64,000 bases of DNA from assembly GCA_963700885.1 (NCBI GenBank), contig CAVOZJ010000002.1, positions 186,001-250,000 of the forward strand. The letters are read 5' to 3'. A model generated the notes under the pieces. It did not search any database. It was not told where the DNA came from and worked only from the letters and a program-made list of their open reading frames with translations. Shown piece by piece: positions 17,405-26,981 of this stretch. Source of the DNA: Anderseniella sp963700885. Its GTDB lineage: Bacteria > Pseudomonadota > Alphaproteobacteria > Rhizobiales > Aestuariivirgaceae. A program made the position numbers and the translations under genes. Position 1 is the first letter of the stretch, and every line of letters starts with the position of its first letter.

Positions 17405-18928
17405 CTATCCGCGGGCTTCGAGGCCAAGTTCACGCATCTTTCTGTAAAGTGTGGATCTTCCGATACCCAGTTTGCGGGCAACTTCCGACATTTGCCCGCG
17501 ATACCGACTGAGGGCCAGACGGATCATGTCTGCTTCAATCTCTTCAAGCCGTCGGATATGCCCACCATCTGTTACCGCGGGAATACCGATGGCGATTCCA
17601 TCAGCAACCATGCTGGTTGAACTGACGGAAGTCAGCACGGGTTGGCCGTTGTTGTTGTTTCCGCCAATCATGGCGTCCGCTCCGCTTGCTGCAGGCGCCA
17701 CCGGTTCCGGTAGCGGTGCTGGCGGGACGTCCACGTCAAAACCGTCGGTAAGGGCAGCTATCTGTGGGAAATCCGCGATATGGAGGTGATCGCCTTCGCA
17801 CATGACGATGGCACGAAATACGGTATTTTCAAGCTGGCGAACGTTGCCTGGCCAGGCATATGCCTTGAGCAATTCGAGTGCGTTGGCGTCTATTCCCTTT
17901 ACCCTGCGGCCTTCTTCGGCAGCAAAACGGGTGATGAAATGGGTCACCAGCGGGGAAATGTCCTCGATGCGGTTGCGCAACGGCGGTGCCATTACAGGAA
18001 AAACATTCAGGCGATAGTACAGATCTTCCCGGAATTGACCTCTCGTCACCATCTCAATCATGTTCCGGTTGGTTGCAGAAATAAGCCGGATATCGATCTT
18101 GACCGGCTTACGAGACCCCACGGGGTCAATTTCGCCTTCCTGCAAGGCGCGCAGCAGTTTCACCTGGATGTCGAGCGGCAACTCGGCTACTTCGTCAAGA
18201 AAGAGGGTTCCGCCATCTGCTTCCTGAAATTTGCCGATATGCTTGCCGACCGCGCCGGTAAAGGCTCCCTTTTCATGGCCAAACAAAATGCTCTCAACCA
18301 GGTTTTCAGGCAACGCGCCGCAGTTTACGGCCACAAAAGATTTACCGGACCGCTCGCTTTCTCCCTGAATTGCCCGAGCAATCATTTCCTTGCCGGAACC
18401 GCTTTCGCCTTCAATAAGGACCGGAATGTTTGAGTGAGCAGCGCGCCTGCCAAGCTTTACGACACTGGACATGGCGGGACTGGCGATGATCAGGTCATCG
18501 AACGACATGGAACCGGAAACTTTCTGGTTGAGCCGTTTCACCTCTTCAGTCAGCGCGTTAACCTTGAGAAGGTTTTGAATGGAAACCTTGAGGCGTTCAG
18601 GGTTAACCGGTTTGACTACAAAATCGTCCGCGCCGGCGCGCATCGCCTTGACCACGGTCTCAATGGAGCCTTGTGCGGTTTGTACAATCACCGGGACGGT
18701 TGTGCGATAGGCGGACAGGCGTTCGAGAAATTCCAGCCCGTCGATTTCCGGCATTACAAGATCCAGTATGATGAGGTCGACCGGTTTGGAGCGGCTGGCC
18801 TCCAGAATATCGAGACCCTGGGTCGCACCGTCAGCGGTTACGGTTTCGAAACCATACCGCTTGACCAGTTCTTCAAGGATACGCCGCTGGGCAGGATCGT
18901 CTTCAACGATCAGAATTTTATGTGCCAT
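17405..18928 (-). CDS. NtrC-family sigma-54-dependent response regulator
   Basis: A 507-residue protein with three domains: receiver (about 1-120, phospho-acceptor Asp in LIILDLVMPEIDG), AAA+ sigma-54 activator (about 140-375; Walker A GESGSGKE, the sigma-54 contact loop GAFTGA, Walker B GGTLFLDEVAELP, R-finger region) and a Fis-type HTH at the end (MSEVARKLGIGRSTLYRKM). A proline/glycine-rich linker separates the last two. No histidine kinase gene is adjacent, so it is an orphan here and its target genes are unknown. Confidence 0.93.
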   Translation of the reverse strand: MAHKILIVEDDPAQRRILEELVKRYGFETVTADGATQGLDILEASRSKPVDLIILDLVMPEIDGLEFLERLSAYRTTVPVIVQTAQGSIETVVKAMRAGADDFVVKPVNPERLKVSIQNLLKVNALTEEVKRLNQKVSGSMSFDDLIIASPAMSSVVKLGRRAAHSNIPVLIEGESGSGKEMIARAIQGESERSGKSFVAVNCGALPENLVESILFGHEKGAFTGAVGKHIGKFQEADGGTLFLDEVAELPLDIQVKLLRALQEGEIDPVGSRKPVKIDIRLISATNRNMIEMVTRGQFREDLYYRLNVFPVMAPPLRNRIEDISPLVTHFITRFAAEEGRRVKGIDANALELLKAYAWPGNVRQLENTVFRAIVMCEGDHLHIADFPQIAALTDGFDVDVPPAPLPEPVAPAASGADAMIGGNNNNGQPVLTSVSSTSMVADGIAIGIPAVTDGGHIRRLEEIEADMIRLALSRYRGQMSEVARKLGIGRSTLYRKMRELGLEARG

Positions 18929-19205
18929 GCTGTTTCGTTCTTTTTGGTTTACAGCCGTCTCAACATTAAAAGCTCACAATGAACGGGCCTGCCTGAATGT
19001 CCACACGGGTTCATTTCATATGCTCCACGAATGCACTTTGCCTCAGAGGGGTAAATGGCAGCTTAAAATTGGGCCACTTTGATACAAGTGGATGATTTTA
19101 TCGAAGCATGAGTGAATTCGGCTTGTTTGAGGCTACTTGAGCCGTCATATGTGCTGCTCACATGTTGTTTTACCGGTTCCGGTCCCTGAATTCCACGGAG
19201 AAAAA

Positions 19206-21053
19206 ATGCATACGCTGCAAGCAAATTTACCAAAATCCTCAGCGTCAATTGCTGCCGAGTTTGATGTTAGTGATCTCCCGGAATGGAATCTTGCTGACCT
19301 TTATGCCGGGCCGGACGCAGCCGAATTCATTGCGGATATGGAAAAGGCAGCAGTGCAGGCGCGCCGCTTTGCCGATATCCACCAGGGCAAGCTGGAAACC
19401 TACCTGGATAGTGGCAAGGGCGGCGATGTGCTGGCCGGTGTCATCAGGGACTATGAGGACATGTCGGACCTGTTCGGTCGCATCGGTTCATACATGATGT
19501 TGTATTATGTAGGGAATACAACGGATCCTGATCGGCAAAAATTCTACGGCGACGTCTCGCAGAAGCTGAATGCCATGACCACCGGTCTGGTGTTTTTTGA
19601 GCTTGAGTTCAACCGGCTTGAAGGCGACGCGCTTGAAAGGGCAATGCAAACATCTGCAGAACTGGCTCATTATCGTCCATGGATTGACGATTTGCGCAAG
19701 GAAAAGCCGTTTCAACTCGAAGATCGGGTGGAACAGCTGTTTCACGAGAAGGCGGTAACGGCCGCGGGTGCCTGGAACCGCCTGTTCGATGAGACGATGG
19801 CAGCACTGAAATTCGAGGTTGACGGTGAAGAGTTAACCCTCGAACCGACACTCAACATTCTGACGGGCAAGGATGGTGCAAAACGAAAAGCCGCAGCACT
19901 GGCATTGGCCAAGGTGTTCAAGGCCAACATATCCCTGTTTGCCTCGATTACGAATACACTGGCCAAGGACAAGGAAATATCTGACCGTTGGCGCGGGTTT
20001 GAAGACGTAGCCGACAGCCGTCACCTGTCAAATCGGGTTGAGGGCGCAGTCGTGGACGCTCTGGTCGAAGCAGTTCGCAGTTCATACCCGAAACTATCGC
20101 ACCGCTACTATGCGATGAAAGCCAGGTGGCTTGGCATGGACCGCATGATGCATTGGGACCGCAATGCGCCCTTGCCGGATCAGGACGACAGCAAGATTGG
20201 CTGGGAAGATGCGCAAGCAACGGTGCTGGACGCCTACGCCGGTTTTGCACCTGAAATGGCGGATATCGCGCGCCGCTTCTTCGATGAACGCTGGATTGAT
20301 GCGCCGGTGCGTCCGGGAAAGTCATCAGGCGCATTTTCGCATCCTACCGTGCCATCCGCTCATCCGTATGTCATGTTGAACTACCAGGGCAAAACGCGCG
20401 ATGTCATGACACTGGCTCACGAACTGGGCCACGGCGTGCACCAGGTGCTTGCGTCAGACCAGGGCGCGTTGATGGCCTCGACACCATTGACCCTGGCGGA
20501 AACCGCATCGGTGTTTGGTGAAATGCTCACCTTCCGCTCACTGCTCGACCAGACGCGGGATCCGAAAATCCGCAAAATACTGCTGGCGGGCAAGGTTGAG
20601 GACATGCTCAACACGGTGGTTCGACAAATTGCCTTTTATTGTTTTGAACGTGAGGTGCATATTGCACGCCGCGAAGGCGAACTTACAGCGGACCAGCTTG
20701 GAGAGATCTGGATCAGGACCCAGAAGGAAGCGCTGGGTGATGCTATCGAGTTTGGTCCCGGATACGAAAATTTCTGGGCATATATCCCGCATTTCATCCA
20801 TTCGCCGTTTTATGTGTATGCCTATGCATTCGGCGACTGCCTGGTGAATTCCCTATACGCCAGATACCTGGAAGCCGAAGACGGATTTCAGCAAAAATAT
20901 TTCGAGATGCTGAAAGCTGGCGGTACCAGGCATCATTCTGTGCTGTTGCGGCCATTTGGGCTGGATGCATCCGACCCGGACTTCTGGGACAAGGGCCTGG
21001 TTATGCTGGGAGGATTTATTGATGAGCTGGAAGAAATGGAACCTGCAGGCTGA
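19206..21053 (+). CDS. pepF: oligoendopeptidase F (M3 family)
   Basis: A 615-residue M3B metallopeptidase. The zinc site LAHELGHGVHQ (HExxH) and the downstream SVFGEMLTF (third ligand Glu) are intact, and the C-terminal FIHSPFYVYAYAFG is typical. It cleaves short cytoplasmic peptides. GGAG lies 5 nt before the ATG at 19206. It is followed after 11 nt by the DUF3445 gene and then the ABC1 kinase, so the three probably form one transcript. Confidence 0.95.
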   Translation: MHTLQANLPKSSASIAAEFDVSDLPEWNLADLYAGPDAAEFIADMEKAAVQARRFADIHQGKLETYLDSGKGGDVLAGVIRDYEDMSDLFGRIGSYMMLYYVGNTTDPDRQKFYGDVSQKLNAMTTGLVFFELEFNRLEGDALERAMQTSAELAHYRPWIDDLRKEKPFQLEDRVEQLFHEKAVTAAGAWNRLFDETMAALKFEVDGEELTLEPTLNILTGKDGAKRKAAALALAKVFKANISLFASITNTLAKDKEISDRWRGFEDVADSRHLSNRVEGAVVDALVEAVRSSYPKLSHRYYAMKARWLGMDRMMHWDRNAPLPDQDDSKIGWEDAQATVLDAYAGFAPEMADIARRFFDERWIDAPVRPGKSSGAFSHPTVPSAHPYVMLNYQGKTRDVMTLAHELGHGVHQVLASDQGALMASTPLTLAETASVFGEMLTFRSLLDQTRDPKIRKILLAGKVEDMLNTVVRQIAFYCFEREVHIARREGELTADQLGEIWIRTQKEALGDAIEFGPGYENFWAYIPHFIHSPFYVYAYAFGDCLVNSLYARYLEAEDGFQQKYFEMLKAGGTRHHSVLLRPFGLDASDPDFWDKGLVMLGGFIDELEEMEPAG

Positions 21054-21064
21054 TCTGGTGTCAG

Positions 21065-21988
21065 ATGACTGATGTTTCACGCCACTCAGCCTTGAATCCG
21101 GATAAACTGCCGAGGCCGTTCTCGGTGGGTCTGTCGGCACTGGATGCGGCTGAATGGATCATGCCGGATATGCATCTGGCTGATCAACTGCGCCACAAGA
21201 TTGAGCTGTTTGAATCCCGGCGCGAGGCAGTGTTCCAGGTTGAAGATGCCACTTTGGACGCGCAGGCTGAAACACTGGCGCTACTGCTGGATTATCTGCC
21301 GCGAACCTATCCAGACATCTACAAGGTGTCGAACGACAGAGTAACGATTGTGCCTGCAGGACTTGCATACAATATTCCCGACTATGTGCATGCGCCGCTG
21401 GAACTGGCCTGCAGGCTGGTGCAGGATGATCTGGTGATAATGCGCAAAAGCAAGACCGGGTATCGGATCGCTGCTGCCGCAGTTTGTTTTCCGTCGACGT
21501 GGGTTCTGGCAGACAAGTTTTCGAAACCAATTTCCGAAGTGCACGCGCCTGTTCCAGGCTTCGGGCCCGGCACCCGAACGGCCAGCCTGATTGACCGGAT
21601 TTTCGACAACCTGAAAACCGGCCATCCGGTTCAACGGTGCAATTGGTCAATTTATGAAGTGCCGGACCTGCATCATCCGTACAGCCATTCCACTCATACA
21701 AGATGGACCAATACGGCCAATGGCTTCCTGGGCAGAAGCTGGCTGCGTGCGGAACGCCAGACGCTGACACGGCTGCCGGCATGCGATGATGTGGTGTTTA
21801 CTATCCAGATCGCCATTGATCCCGTTTCACTGCTCAAGACGCATCCGGACCGGCATGCCATCGTGTCGCGATTGAGAGCCCACATCGAAGGCCTTGATGA
21901 GCCGCAGTTGGCCTACAAGGGTATTGCGGATCATCGTGATATGATCTTGGCCGAATTGTCTGCTTTGGCGGGACAGGATGAACAGTGA
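21065..21988 (+). CDS. DUF3445 haem-dependent oxidative N-demethylase-like protein
   Basis: A 307-residue protein of the DUF3445 family, which includes the haem-dependent oxidative N-demethylase (HODM) acting on dimethylamine. Seen here are LLDYLPRTYPD, VCFPSTWVLADKFSKPISEVHAPVPGF, a typical core segment, and NWSIYEVPDLHHP. The haem-binding PAS-like fold is inferred from the family. The gene lies 11 nt after pepF and its stop overlaps the GTG start of the ABC1 kinase. An alternative reading is a general haem protein with no known substrate. Confidence 0.8.
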   Translation: MTDVSRHSALNPDKLPRPFSVGLSALDAAEWIMPDMHLADQLRHKIELFESRREAVFQVEDATLDAQAETLALLLDYLPRTYPDIYKVSNDRVTIVPAGLAYNIPDYVHAPLELACRLVQDDLVIMRKSKTGYRIAAAAVCFPSTWVLADKFSKPISEVHAPVPGFGPGTRTASLIDRIFDNLKTGHPVQRCNWSIYEVPDLHHPYSHSTHTRWTNTANGFLGRSWLRAERQTLTRLPACDDVVFTIQIAIDPVSLLKTHPDRHAIVSRLRAHIEGLDEPQLAYKGIADHRDMILAELSALAGQDEQ

Positions 21989-23379
21989 GCAGCAATCACG
22001 AAGACAAGGACACTGAAGCCAACTCGCTGTCCGGACGGTTGGCGCGTTATGCGAAGGTTGGAACCGGGGTAGGGTCCGCAGCAGCAAGGGTTGCAGCGGG
22101 CAGGGCCTTTTCATCAGGAAACAGTCAGGCAACTGAAGCCAGGCTTTTCCGCCAGGCGCTTGGTTCCCTGAAAGGCCCGTTGATGAAAGTGGCACAATTG
22201 CTGGCCACGATTCCGGATGTTCTGCCGGTGGAGTTTGCTGACGAACTGGCCCAGCTGCAAAATGAGGCGCCGGCCATGGGCTGGCCGTTTGTGCGTCGCC
22301 GCATGGCAGCGGAACTGGGTGGTGAGTGGCAGGCCAGGTTCGCGTCGTTTGAGCGTGAAGCAGCGGCAGCGGCTTCACTTGGCCAGGTCCACAGAGCGGT
22401 CTCGCATTCTGGCGAAGTACTGGCCTGTAAACTGCAGTATCCCGACATGGCTTCGGCAGTTGAGGCAGACCTTTCGCAACTCAAGCTGTTGTTTGCGCTG
22501 CATCGCCAGTTCAGTAAAGCAATTGACACGACCGAAATTGCAGGTGAAATCGGCGCCCGGTTGCGCGAGGAACTTGATTATGTTCGCGAGGCCGGTCACA
22601 TGCGATTATACAAGGCTGTGCTGGCGGACCGGCCAGACATTCATATTCCTGAGTTGCACCAGGATCTGTGTACCAGCCGCCTGATCACCATGCAGTGGCT
22701 GGAAGGTCGCAAACTGCTTGACTTCAAGCAGGACGCCCAGGCCGTTCGCAACTTGCTGTGCCGGAACATGTTTGATGCGTGGTGGCGTCCGTTTACCAGT
22801 CATGGCGTCATTCATGGTGATCCTCACCTGGGAAACTATACCGCCTGGTCAGACGGTACCGGCACGCCGCAGGGGCTGAATCTTCTGGACTTCGGATGTG
22901 TGCGCGTGTTTCCGCCGTCGTTCGTGAAAGGTGTTGTCGAACTGTATCGCGGGTTGCAGGCAGATAATCGCGACCAGATCGTATCGGCATACAACATATG
23001 GGGATTCAAGGGCCTGAACAACGAACTGATTGATATCCTGAACGTATGGGCCCGGTTCATCTATGGCCCCCTGCTGACGGACAAGGTGCTGTCGATTTCT
23101 GACGGGTCAGGTTCTGCCGCTCAATATGGCCGTCAGCAGGCCTTCAGCGTACACAAGCAATTGAAGGAAAAGGGTCCTGTCAGAGTGCCGCGTGAGTTTG
23201 TATTCATGGATCGGGCAGCGATCGGACTTGGATCGGTTTTTATTCACCTGAGGGCCGAAATGAACTTCCATCGATTGTTCGAGGAAGCGTTGCAATCGCA
23301 TGCCCTTGAAACGGTGGGCGAACGGCAGCAAAAGGCGTTGTGCGCAGCAGGTGTTTCACCTGCGATAGAGGCAGTCTGA
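21985..23379 (+). CDS. ABC1/ADCK (AarF/UbiB-type) atypical kinase
   Basis: A 464-residue protein starting at GTG in a GTGA overlap with the preceding stop. It has the family QxxK-like N-terminal region LMKVAQLLATIPDVLP (the usual KxGQ reads KVAQ here), the Ala-rich loop AAAAASLGQVHRA, the catalytic VIHGDPHLGNY and the metal-binding LLDFGCVRVF. Members bind ATP and support ubiquinone or lipid metabolism, but activity on proteins is doubtful. A separate ubiB cannot be excluded elsewhere, so I leave the symbol blank. Confidence 0.85.
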   Translation: MSSNHEDKDTEANSLSGRLARYAKVGTGVGSAAARVAAGRAFSSGNSQATEARLFRQALGSLKGPLMKVAQLLATIPDVLPVEFADELAQLQNEAPAMGWPFVRRRMAAELGGEWQARFASFEREAAAAASLGQVHRAVSHSGEVLACKLQYPDMASAVEADLSQLKLLFALHRQFSKAIDTTEIAGEIGARLREELDYVREAGHMRLYKAVLADRPDIHIPELHQDLCTSRLITMQWLEGRKLLDFKQDAQAVRNLLCRNMFDAWWRPFTSHGVIHGDPHLGNYTAWSDGTGTPQGLNLLDFGCVRVFPPSFVKGVVELYRGLQADNRDQIVSAYNIWGFKGLNNELIDILNVWARFIYGPLLTDKVLSISDGSGSAAQYGRQQAFSVHKQLKEKGPVRVPREFVFMDRAAIGLGSVFIHLRAEMNFHRLFEEALQSHALETVGERQQKALCAAGVSPAIEAV

Positions 23380-23532
23380 AATGCCGTTTGAAATCCGGCC
23401 AAAGGTGCGGCGTTTAAACCAGTGGAAATGCGGTCAGCGCTATTGCAAGTTGATTTTTCGGGACACCTGCCCGTATTGTGGCGGTTTGCTTTTATAAATT
23501 GTTCAATTTCAGCTTTTCAGGGGCTTTCATCA

Positions 23533-23835
23533 ATGTCTGGACACGACCGCTTCACTGCGGAAATTCTTGATCCTGCCGGTACGACTGATCATGCGGCGAC
23601 CTACCAGGGCTTTGTGAAATTTGCTGTGGCACTCGCCCTGGCCTGTTTCATCGTTCTTACGTCCTTGTGCCTGTTCGCGTTTGGTCCTGCCGGGTCTCTG
23701 TATTATGGCTTCGGCGGTCTGATCATAGGGTTGATTGCGTTGATCATCGACATCCGAATCGGATCCGGCAACTGGATACTTTCCGGTGCGGTTGCAGCGC
23801 TGTTTGCCCTGTTTGCTGCAATGCTGGTTTCCTGA
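23533..23835 (+). CDS. aa3-type cytochrome c oxidase subunit IV-like protein
   Basis: A 100-residue protein. The segment DHAATYQGFVKFAV leading into a transmembrane helix matches the bacterial aa3-type oxidase subunit IV family, whose core is a His-x-x-Thr-Tyr-x-x-Phe before one helix. Two further hydrophobic stretches follow, longer than the minimal family member. AGGGG lies upstream. It precedes pntAA by 53 nt, an order seen in other alphaproteobacteria. Confidence 0.75.
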   Translation: MSGHDRFTAEILDPAGTTDHAATYQGFVKFAVALALACFIVLTSLCLFAFGPAGSLYYGFGGLIIGLIALIIDIRIGSGNWILSGAVAALFALFAAMLVS

Positions 23836-23888
23836 CGAGCCTGCGAGGCATACTTGCACAAACAGTGGCAAGTTGATTGGAGTAGCCC

Positions 23889-25019
23889 ATGAAGATTGCT
23901 GTCCCCTCAGAAGCGGCGCCAGGAGAAACCCGTGTTGCGATATCCCCGGACGCGGTGAAAGCCTATGTCAGGAAAGGTCTCACGGTATGCATCGAGCAGG
24001 GCGCAGGTGCCGGCTCATTCATGTCCGATGAGGCATTCAAGACTGCAGGGGCCACAATCGCAAAGGGTGCGGCAGTTCTGAAGGATGCCGATATAGTGCT
24101 GGCTGTGCGCCGCCTGCCGGACGCGAGTATAAAACTTCTCAAGAAGGGCGCTATCATTGCCGCTCAGCTGGACCCGCATGGCGACCGCAAGAACCTCGAC
24201 GCCATGGCAGAACAGGGTGTGTCGGCTTTTTCCATGGAACTGGTGCCACGGATTACCCGGGCCCAGTCAATGGATGTGTTGTCGTCACAGGCGAATCTTG
24301 CAGGCTACAAGGCAGTAATTGATGCGGCGGGACAGTTCAGCCGGGCCTTTCCAATGATGATGACTGCTGCAGGTACGGTTCCTGCTGCTCGCGTGTTCAT
24401 TATGGGGGCAGGTGTGGCGGGCCTGCAGGCCATTGCGACCGCGCGGCGTCTTGGCGCTGTTGTCTCGGCTACAGATGTCAGGGCGGCTGCTGGTGAACAG
24501 GTTGCCTCGCTCGGCGCCAAGTTTGTTTTTGTGGAGGGCATGGCGGACGCGGCGACCGAAGGTGGCTATGCCAAGGAACTTTCTGCAGAAGACAGGAAAA
24601 AACAGGCAGAACTGATCGCCAATCACATCAAGGCACAGGATATCGTCATTACGACAGCTCTAATTCCCGGGCGTCCGGCTCCTGTGCTGGTAACCAGGGA
24701 AATGGTCGAAAGCATGAAAGCCGGTTCCATCATTGTGGATATGGCAGTCGAACGGGGCGGCAACTGTCCGCTGTCGAAGCCAGGCAAGATTGTTGATCAC
24801 AAGGGCGTTGCGATTATGGGACATGAGAACCTGCCCGGCAAACTTGCCGGCAATGCCTCGTCGCTGTACGCAAAGAATCTGCAGAATTTTGTTGATCTGA
24901 TCGTGTCACCCGAAGGTGACACGAAACTCGACTGGGGTGATGAAATCATCACCGGTTGCGGACTGATACGTGACGGCAAGATTGTGCATCCGGTTCTGAC
25001 AGCAAAGAAGGGGAGCTAG
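23889..25019 (+). CDS. pntAA: NAD(P) transhydrogenase subunit alpha, part 1
   Basis: A 376-residue soluble NAD(H)-binding domain I. It begins MKIAVPSEAAPGETRVAISPDAV, carries the RITRAQSMDVLSSQANLAGY signature and the Rossmann motif IMGAGVAGLQAIATARRLGA. With PntAB and PntB it couples hydride transfer between NADH and NADP+ to proton entry across the inner membrane. The alpha subunit is split into two genes, as is normal in alphaproteobacteria. Four nt separate it from pntAB. Confidence 0.97.
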   Translation: MKIAVPSEAAPGETRVAISPDAVKAYVRKGLTVCIEQGAGAGSFMSDEAFKTAGATIAKGAAVLKDADIVLAVRRLPDASIKLLKKGAIIAAQLDPHGDRKNLDAMAEQGVSAFSMELVPRITRAQSMDVLSSQANLAGYKAVIDAAGQFSRAFPMMMTAAGTVPAARVFIMGAGVAGLQAIATARRLGAVVSATDVRAAAGEQVASLGAKFVFVEGMADAATEGGYAKELSAEDRKKQAELIANHIKAQDIVITTALIPGRPAPVLVTREMVESMKAGSIIVDMAVERGGNCPLSKPGKIVDHKGVAIMGHENLPGKLAGNASSLYAKNLQNFVDLIVSPEGDTKLDWGDEIITGCGLIRDGKIVHPVLTAKKGS

Positions 25020-25023
25020 GACG

Positions 25024-25494
25024 ATGGCAGGAATGACCCCGGAACAGGCAGCAGAAGCTGCAAAAGCGGCAGCGGAAACTGCGCGAAATGCGGCTGATGC
25101 GGCGCGTACCGCTTCCGAGCAGGCGCAGGCACTCGCTGATCAGGCGCAATTGATTGCCGAAGGTGCAGGCGCTGCGGCTGGCGCTGCTACAGGAATTGAT
25201 CCGTTTGTGTTTCGACTCGCTATCTTCGTGCTGGCCATCTTCGTCGGTTACTATGTCGTATGGCAGGTGACACCTGCACTGCACACTCCGCTAATGTCCG
25301 TTACCAACGCCATTTCATCGGTGATTGTCGTTGGCGCACTGCTGGCGGTCGGAGCAGGTGCAATCGCGTCCGGTTCAACTGCCGCCATGGTGTTTGGCTT
25401 CATTGCCCTGATTTTTGCCAGTGTGAACATTTTCGGTGGCTTTCTGGTGACCCAGCGAATGCTGGCCATGTACAAAAAGAAGGAAGCCAAGTGA
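25024..25494 (+). CDS. pntAB: NAD(P) transhydrogenase subunit alpha, part 2
   Basis: A 156-residue protein. About 60 residues rich in Ala and Glu form a predicted helical extension, followed by the membrane domain (three to four helices) with WQVTPALHTPLMSVTNAIS, typical of PntAB. The N-terminal Ala-rich extension is longer than in the minimal subunit. It ends with an ATGA overlap into pntB, so translation is coupled. Confidence 0.95.
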   Translation: MAGMTPEQAAEAAKAAAETARNAADAARTASEQAQALADQAQLIAEGAGAAAGAATGIDPFVFRLAIFVLAIFVGYYVVWQVTPALHTPLMSVTNAISSVIVVGALLAVGAGAIASGSTAAMVFGFIALIFASVNIFGGFLVTQRMLAMYKKKEAK

Positions 25495-26900
25495 TGTCAG
25501 CCAATCTCGCGGCCCTTCTCTATCTCGTTTCCGGTGTCCTGTTCATTCTGGCGCTGCGCGGGCTTTCTCACCCGGAATCATCAAGACAAGGCAACCAGTT
25601 CGGCATGATCGGCATGGCTGTTGCCGTGGTGACCACACTGCTGCTGATGGGTGTCGGGTCTGCCTCGGCCTGGGGACTGATCATTCTCGCCATCGCCATT
25701 GGCGGCGCAATCGGTGCCTACACCGCCAGAAAAATTCCCATGACGGCAATGCCGGAACTTGTGGCTGCTTTCCATTCCCTGGTTGGCATGGCGGCGGTGT
25801 TCGTGGCAGCGGCAGCACTTTATGCGCCGGAAGCCTTCAATATTTCCGATGCTTCCGGTCATATCAAGGCGGCTTCCCTGCTGGAGATGGCACTGGGCGC
25901 CGGCATAGGTGCAATCACATTTACCGGATCGGTCATTGCGTTCGGTAAACTGTCAGGCCGTGTGTCCGGTGCACCGATCATGCTGCCAATGCGGCACATG
26001 GTCAATATCGGGCTGTTTGCGGCGATCATCATCTCCATCATCTGGTTCATGGCGTCCCAGTCGGCAATTGCTTTCTGGCTGATTGTGGTTCTGGCGCTGG
26101 TGTTTGGTGTTCTGATCATCATCCCGATTGGTGGTGCAGACATGCCGGTGGTTGTATCAATGCTGAATTCGTACTCGGGCTGGGCCGCGGCCGGTATCGG
26201 ATTCACGCTTGGCAATACTGCACTGATCATTACAGGTGCACTGGTAGGCTCGTCCGGTGCGATTTTGTCCTACATCATGTGCAAAGGCATGAACCGGTCC
26301 TTCATCTCGGTCATTCTTGGCGGGTTTGGCGGCGAAACTGCCGGGCCTGCGGCCGGTGCTGACGGTGAAGTAAAACCCGTAAAGCAGGGCTCGGCGGAAG
26401 ATGCAGGCTTCATGCTGAAGAATGCATCATCGGTAATCATCGTGCCGGGTTATGGCATGGCTGTCGCGCAGGCCCAGCACGCATTGCGCGAGATGGCAGA
26501 CGAACTGAAGGCGGCGGGCGTAACGGTCAAATATGCCATTCACCCGGTTGCCGGGCGTATGCCGGGCCACATGAATGTGCTGCTGGCGGAAGCCAATGTG
26601 CCCTATGATGAAGTGTTCGAACTGGAAGACATCAACTCGGAATTCGCCAATACCGACATTGCCTACGTAATCGGCGCCAACGATGTAACCAATCCTGCCG
26701 CCAAGGAGGATCCGCAATCGCCGATTTTCGGGATGCCTGTCCTGGAAGTGTGGAACGCCGGTACGGTCATGTTTTCCAAGCGTTCGCTGGCATCGGGCTA
26801 TGCCGGCATCGACAATTCATTGTTCTATCGTGACAACACGCTGATGTTGCTGGGCGACGCCAAGAAAATGGTTGAGGGCATCGTCAAGGCGATGGACTAG
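25494..26900 (+). CDS. pntB: NAD(P) transhydrogenase subunit beta
   Basis: A 468-residue protein. About nine transmembrane helices (residues 1-260) form domain II, and a C-terminal NADP(H)-binding domain III contains VIIVPGYGMAVAQAQHALREM, HPVAGRMPGHMNVLLAEA and GANDVTNPAA. The start is the ATG in the ATGA overlap with pntAB, with AAGGAAG upstream. The reading frame continues far upstream of this ATG but only as an alternative frame of pntAB. Confidence 0.97.
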   Translation: MSANLAALLYLVSGVLFILALRGLSHPESSRQGNQFGMIGMAVAVVTTLLLMGVGSASAWGLIILAIAIGGAIGAYTARKIPMTAMPELVAAFHSLVGMAAVFVAAAALYAPEAFNISDASGHIKAASLLEMALGAGIGAITFTGSVIAFGKLSGRVSGAPIMLPMRHMVNIGLFAAIIISIIWFMASQSAIAFWLIVVLALVFGVLIIIPIGGADMPVVVSMLNSYSGWAAAGIGFTLGNTALIITGALVGSSGAILSYIMCKGMNRSFISVILGGFGGETAGPAAGADGEVKPVKQGSAEDAGFMLKNASSVIIVPGYGMAVAQAQHALREMADELKAAGVTVKYAIHPVAGRMPGHMNVLLAEANVPYDEVFELEDINSEFANTDIAYVIGANDVTNPAAKEDPQSPIFGMPVLEVWNAGTVMFSKRSLASGYAGIDNSLFYRDNTLMLLGDAKKMVEGIVKAMD

Positions 26901-26981
26901 AACGCCCTGCCGGCAAGGCTGATTTTCGATTGAAGCCGGTGGCAGAATCCTGCCAGTTTCCTGCTTCCCAGATCAGAACTC

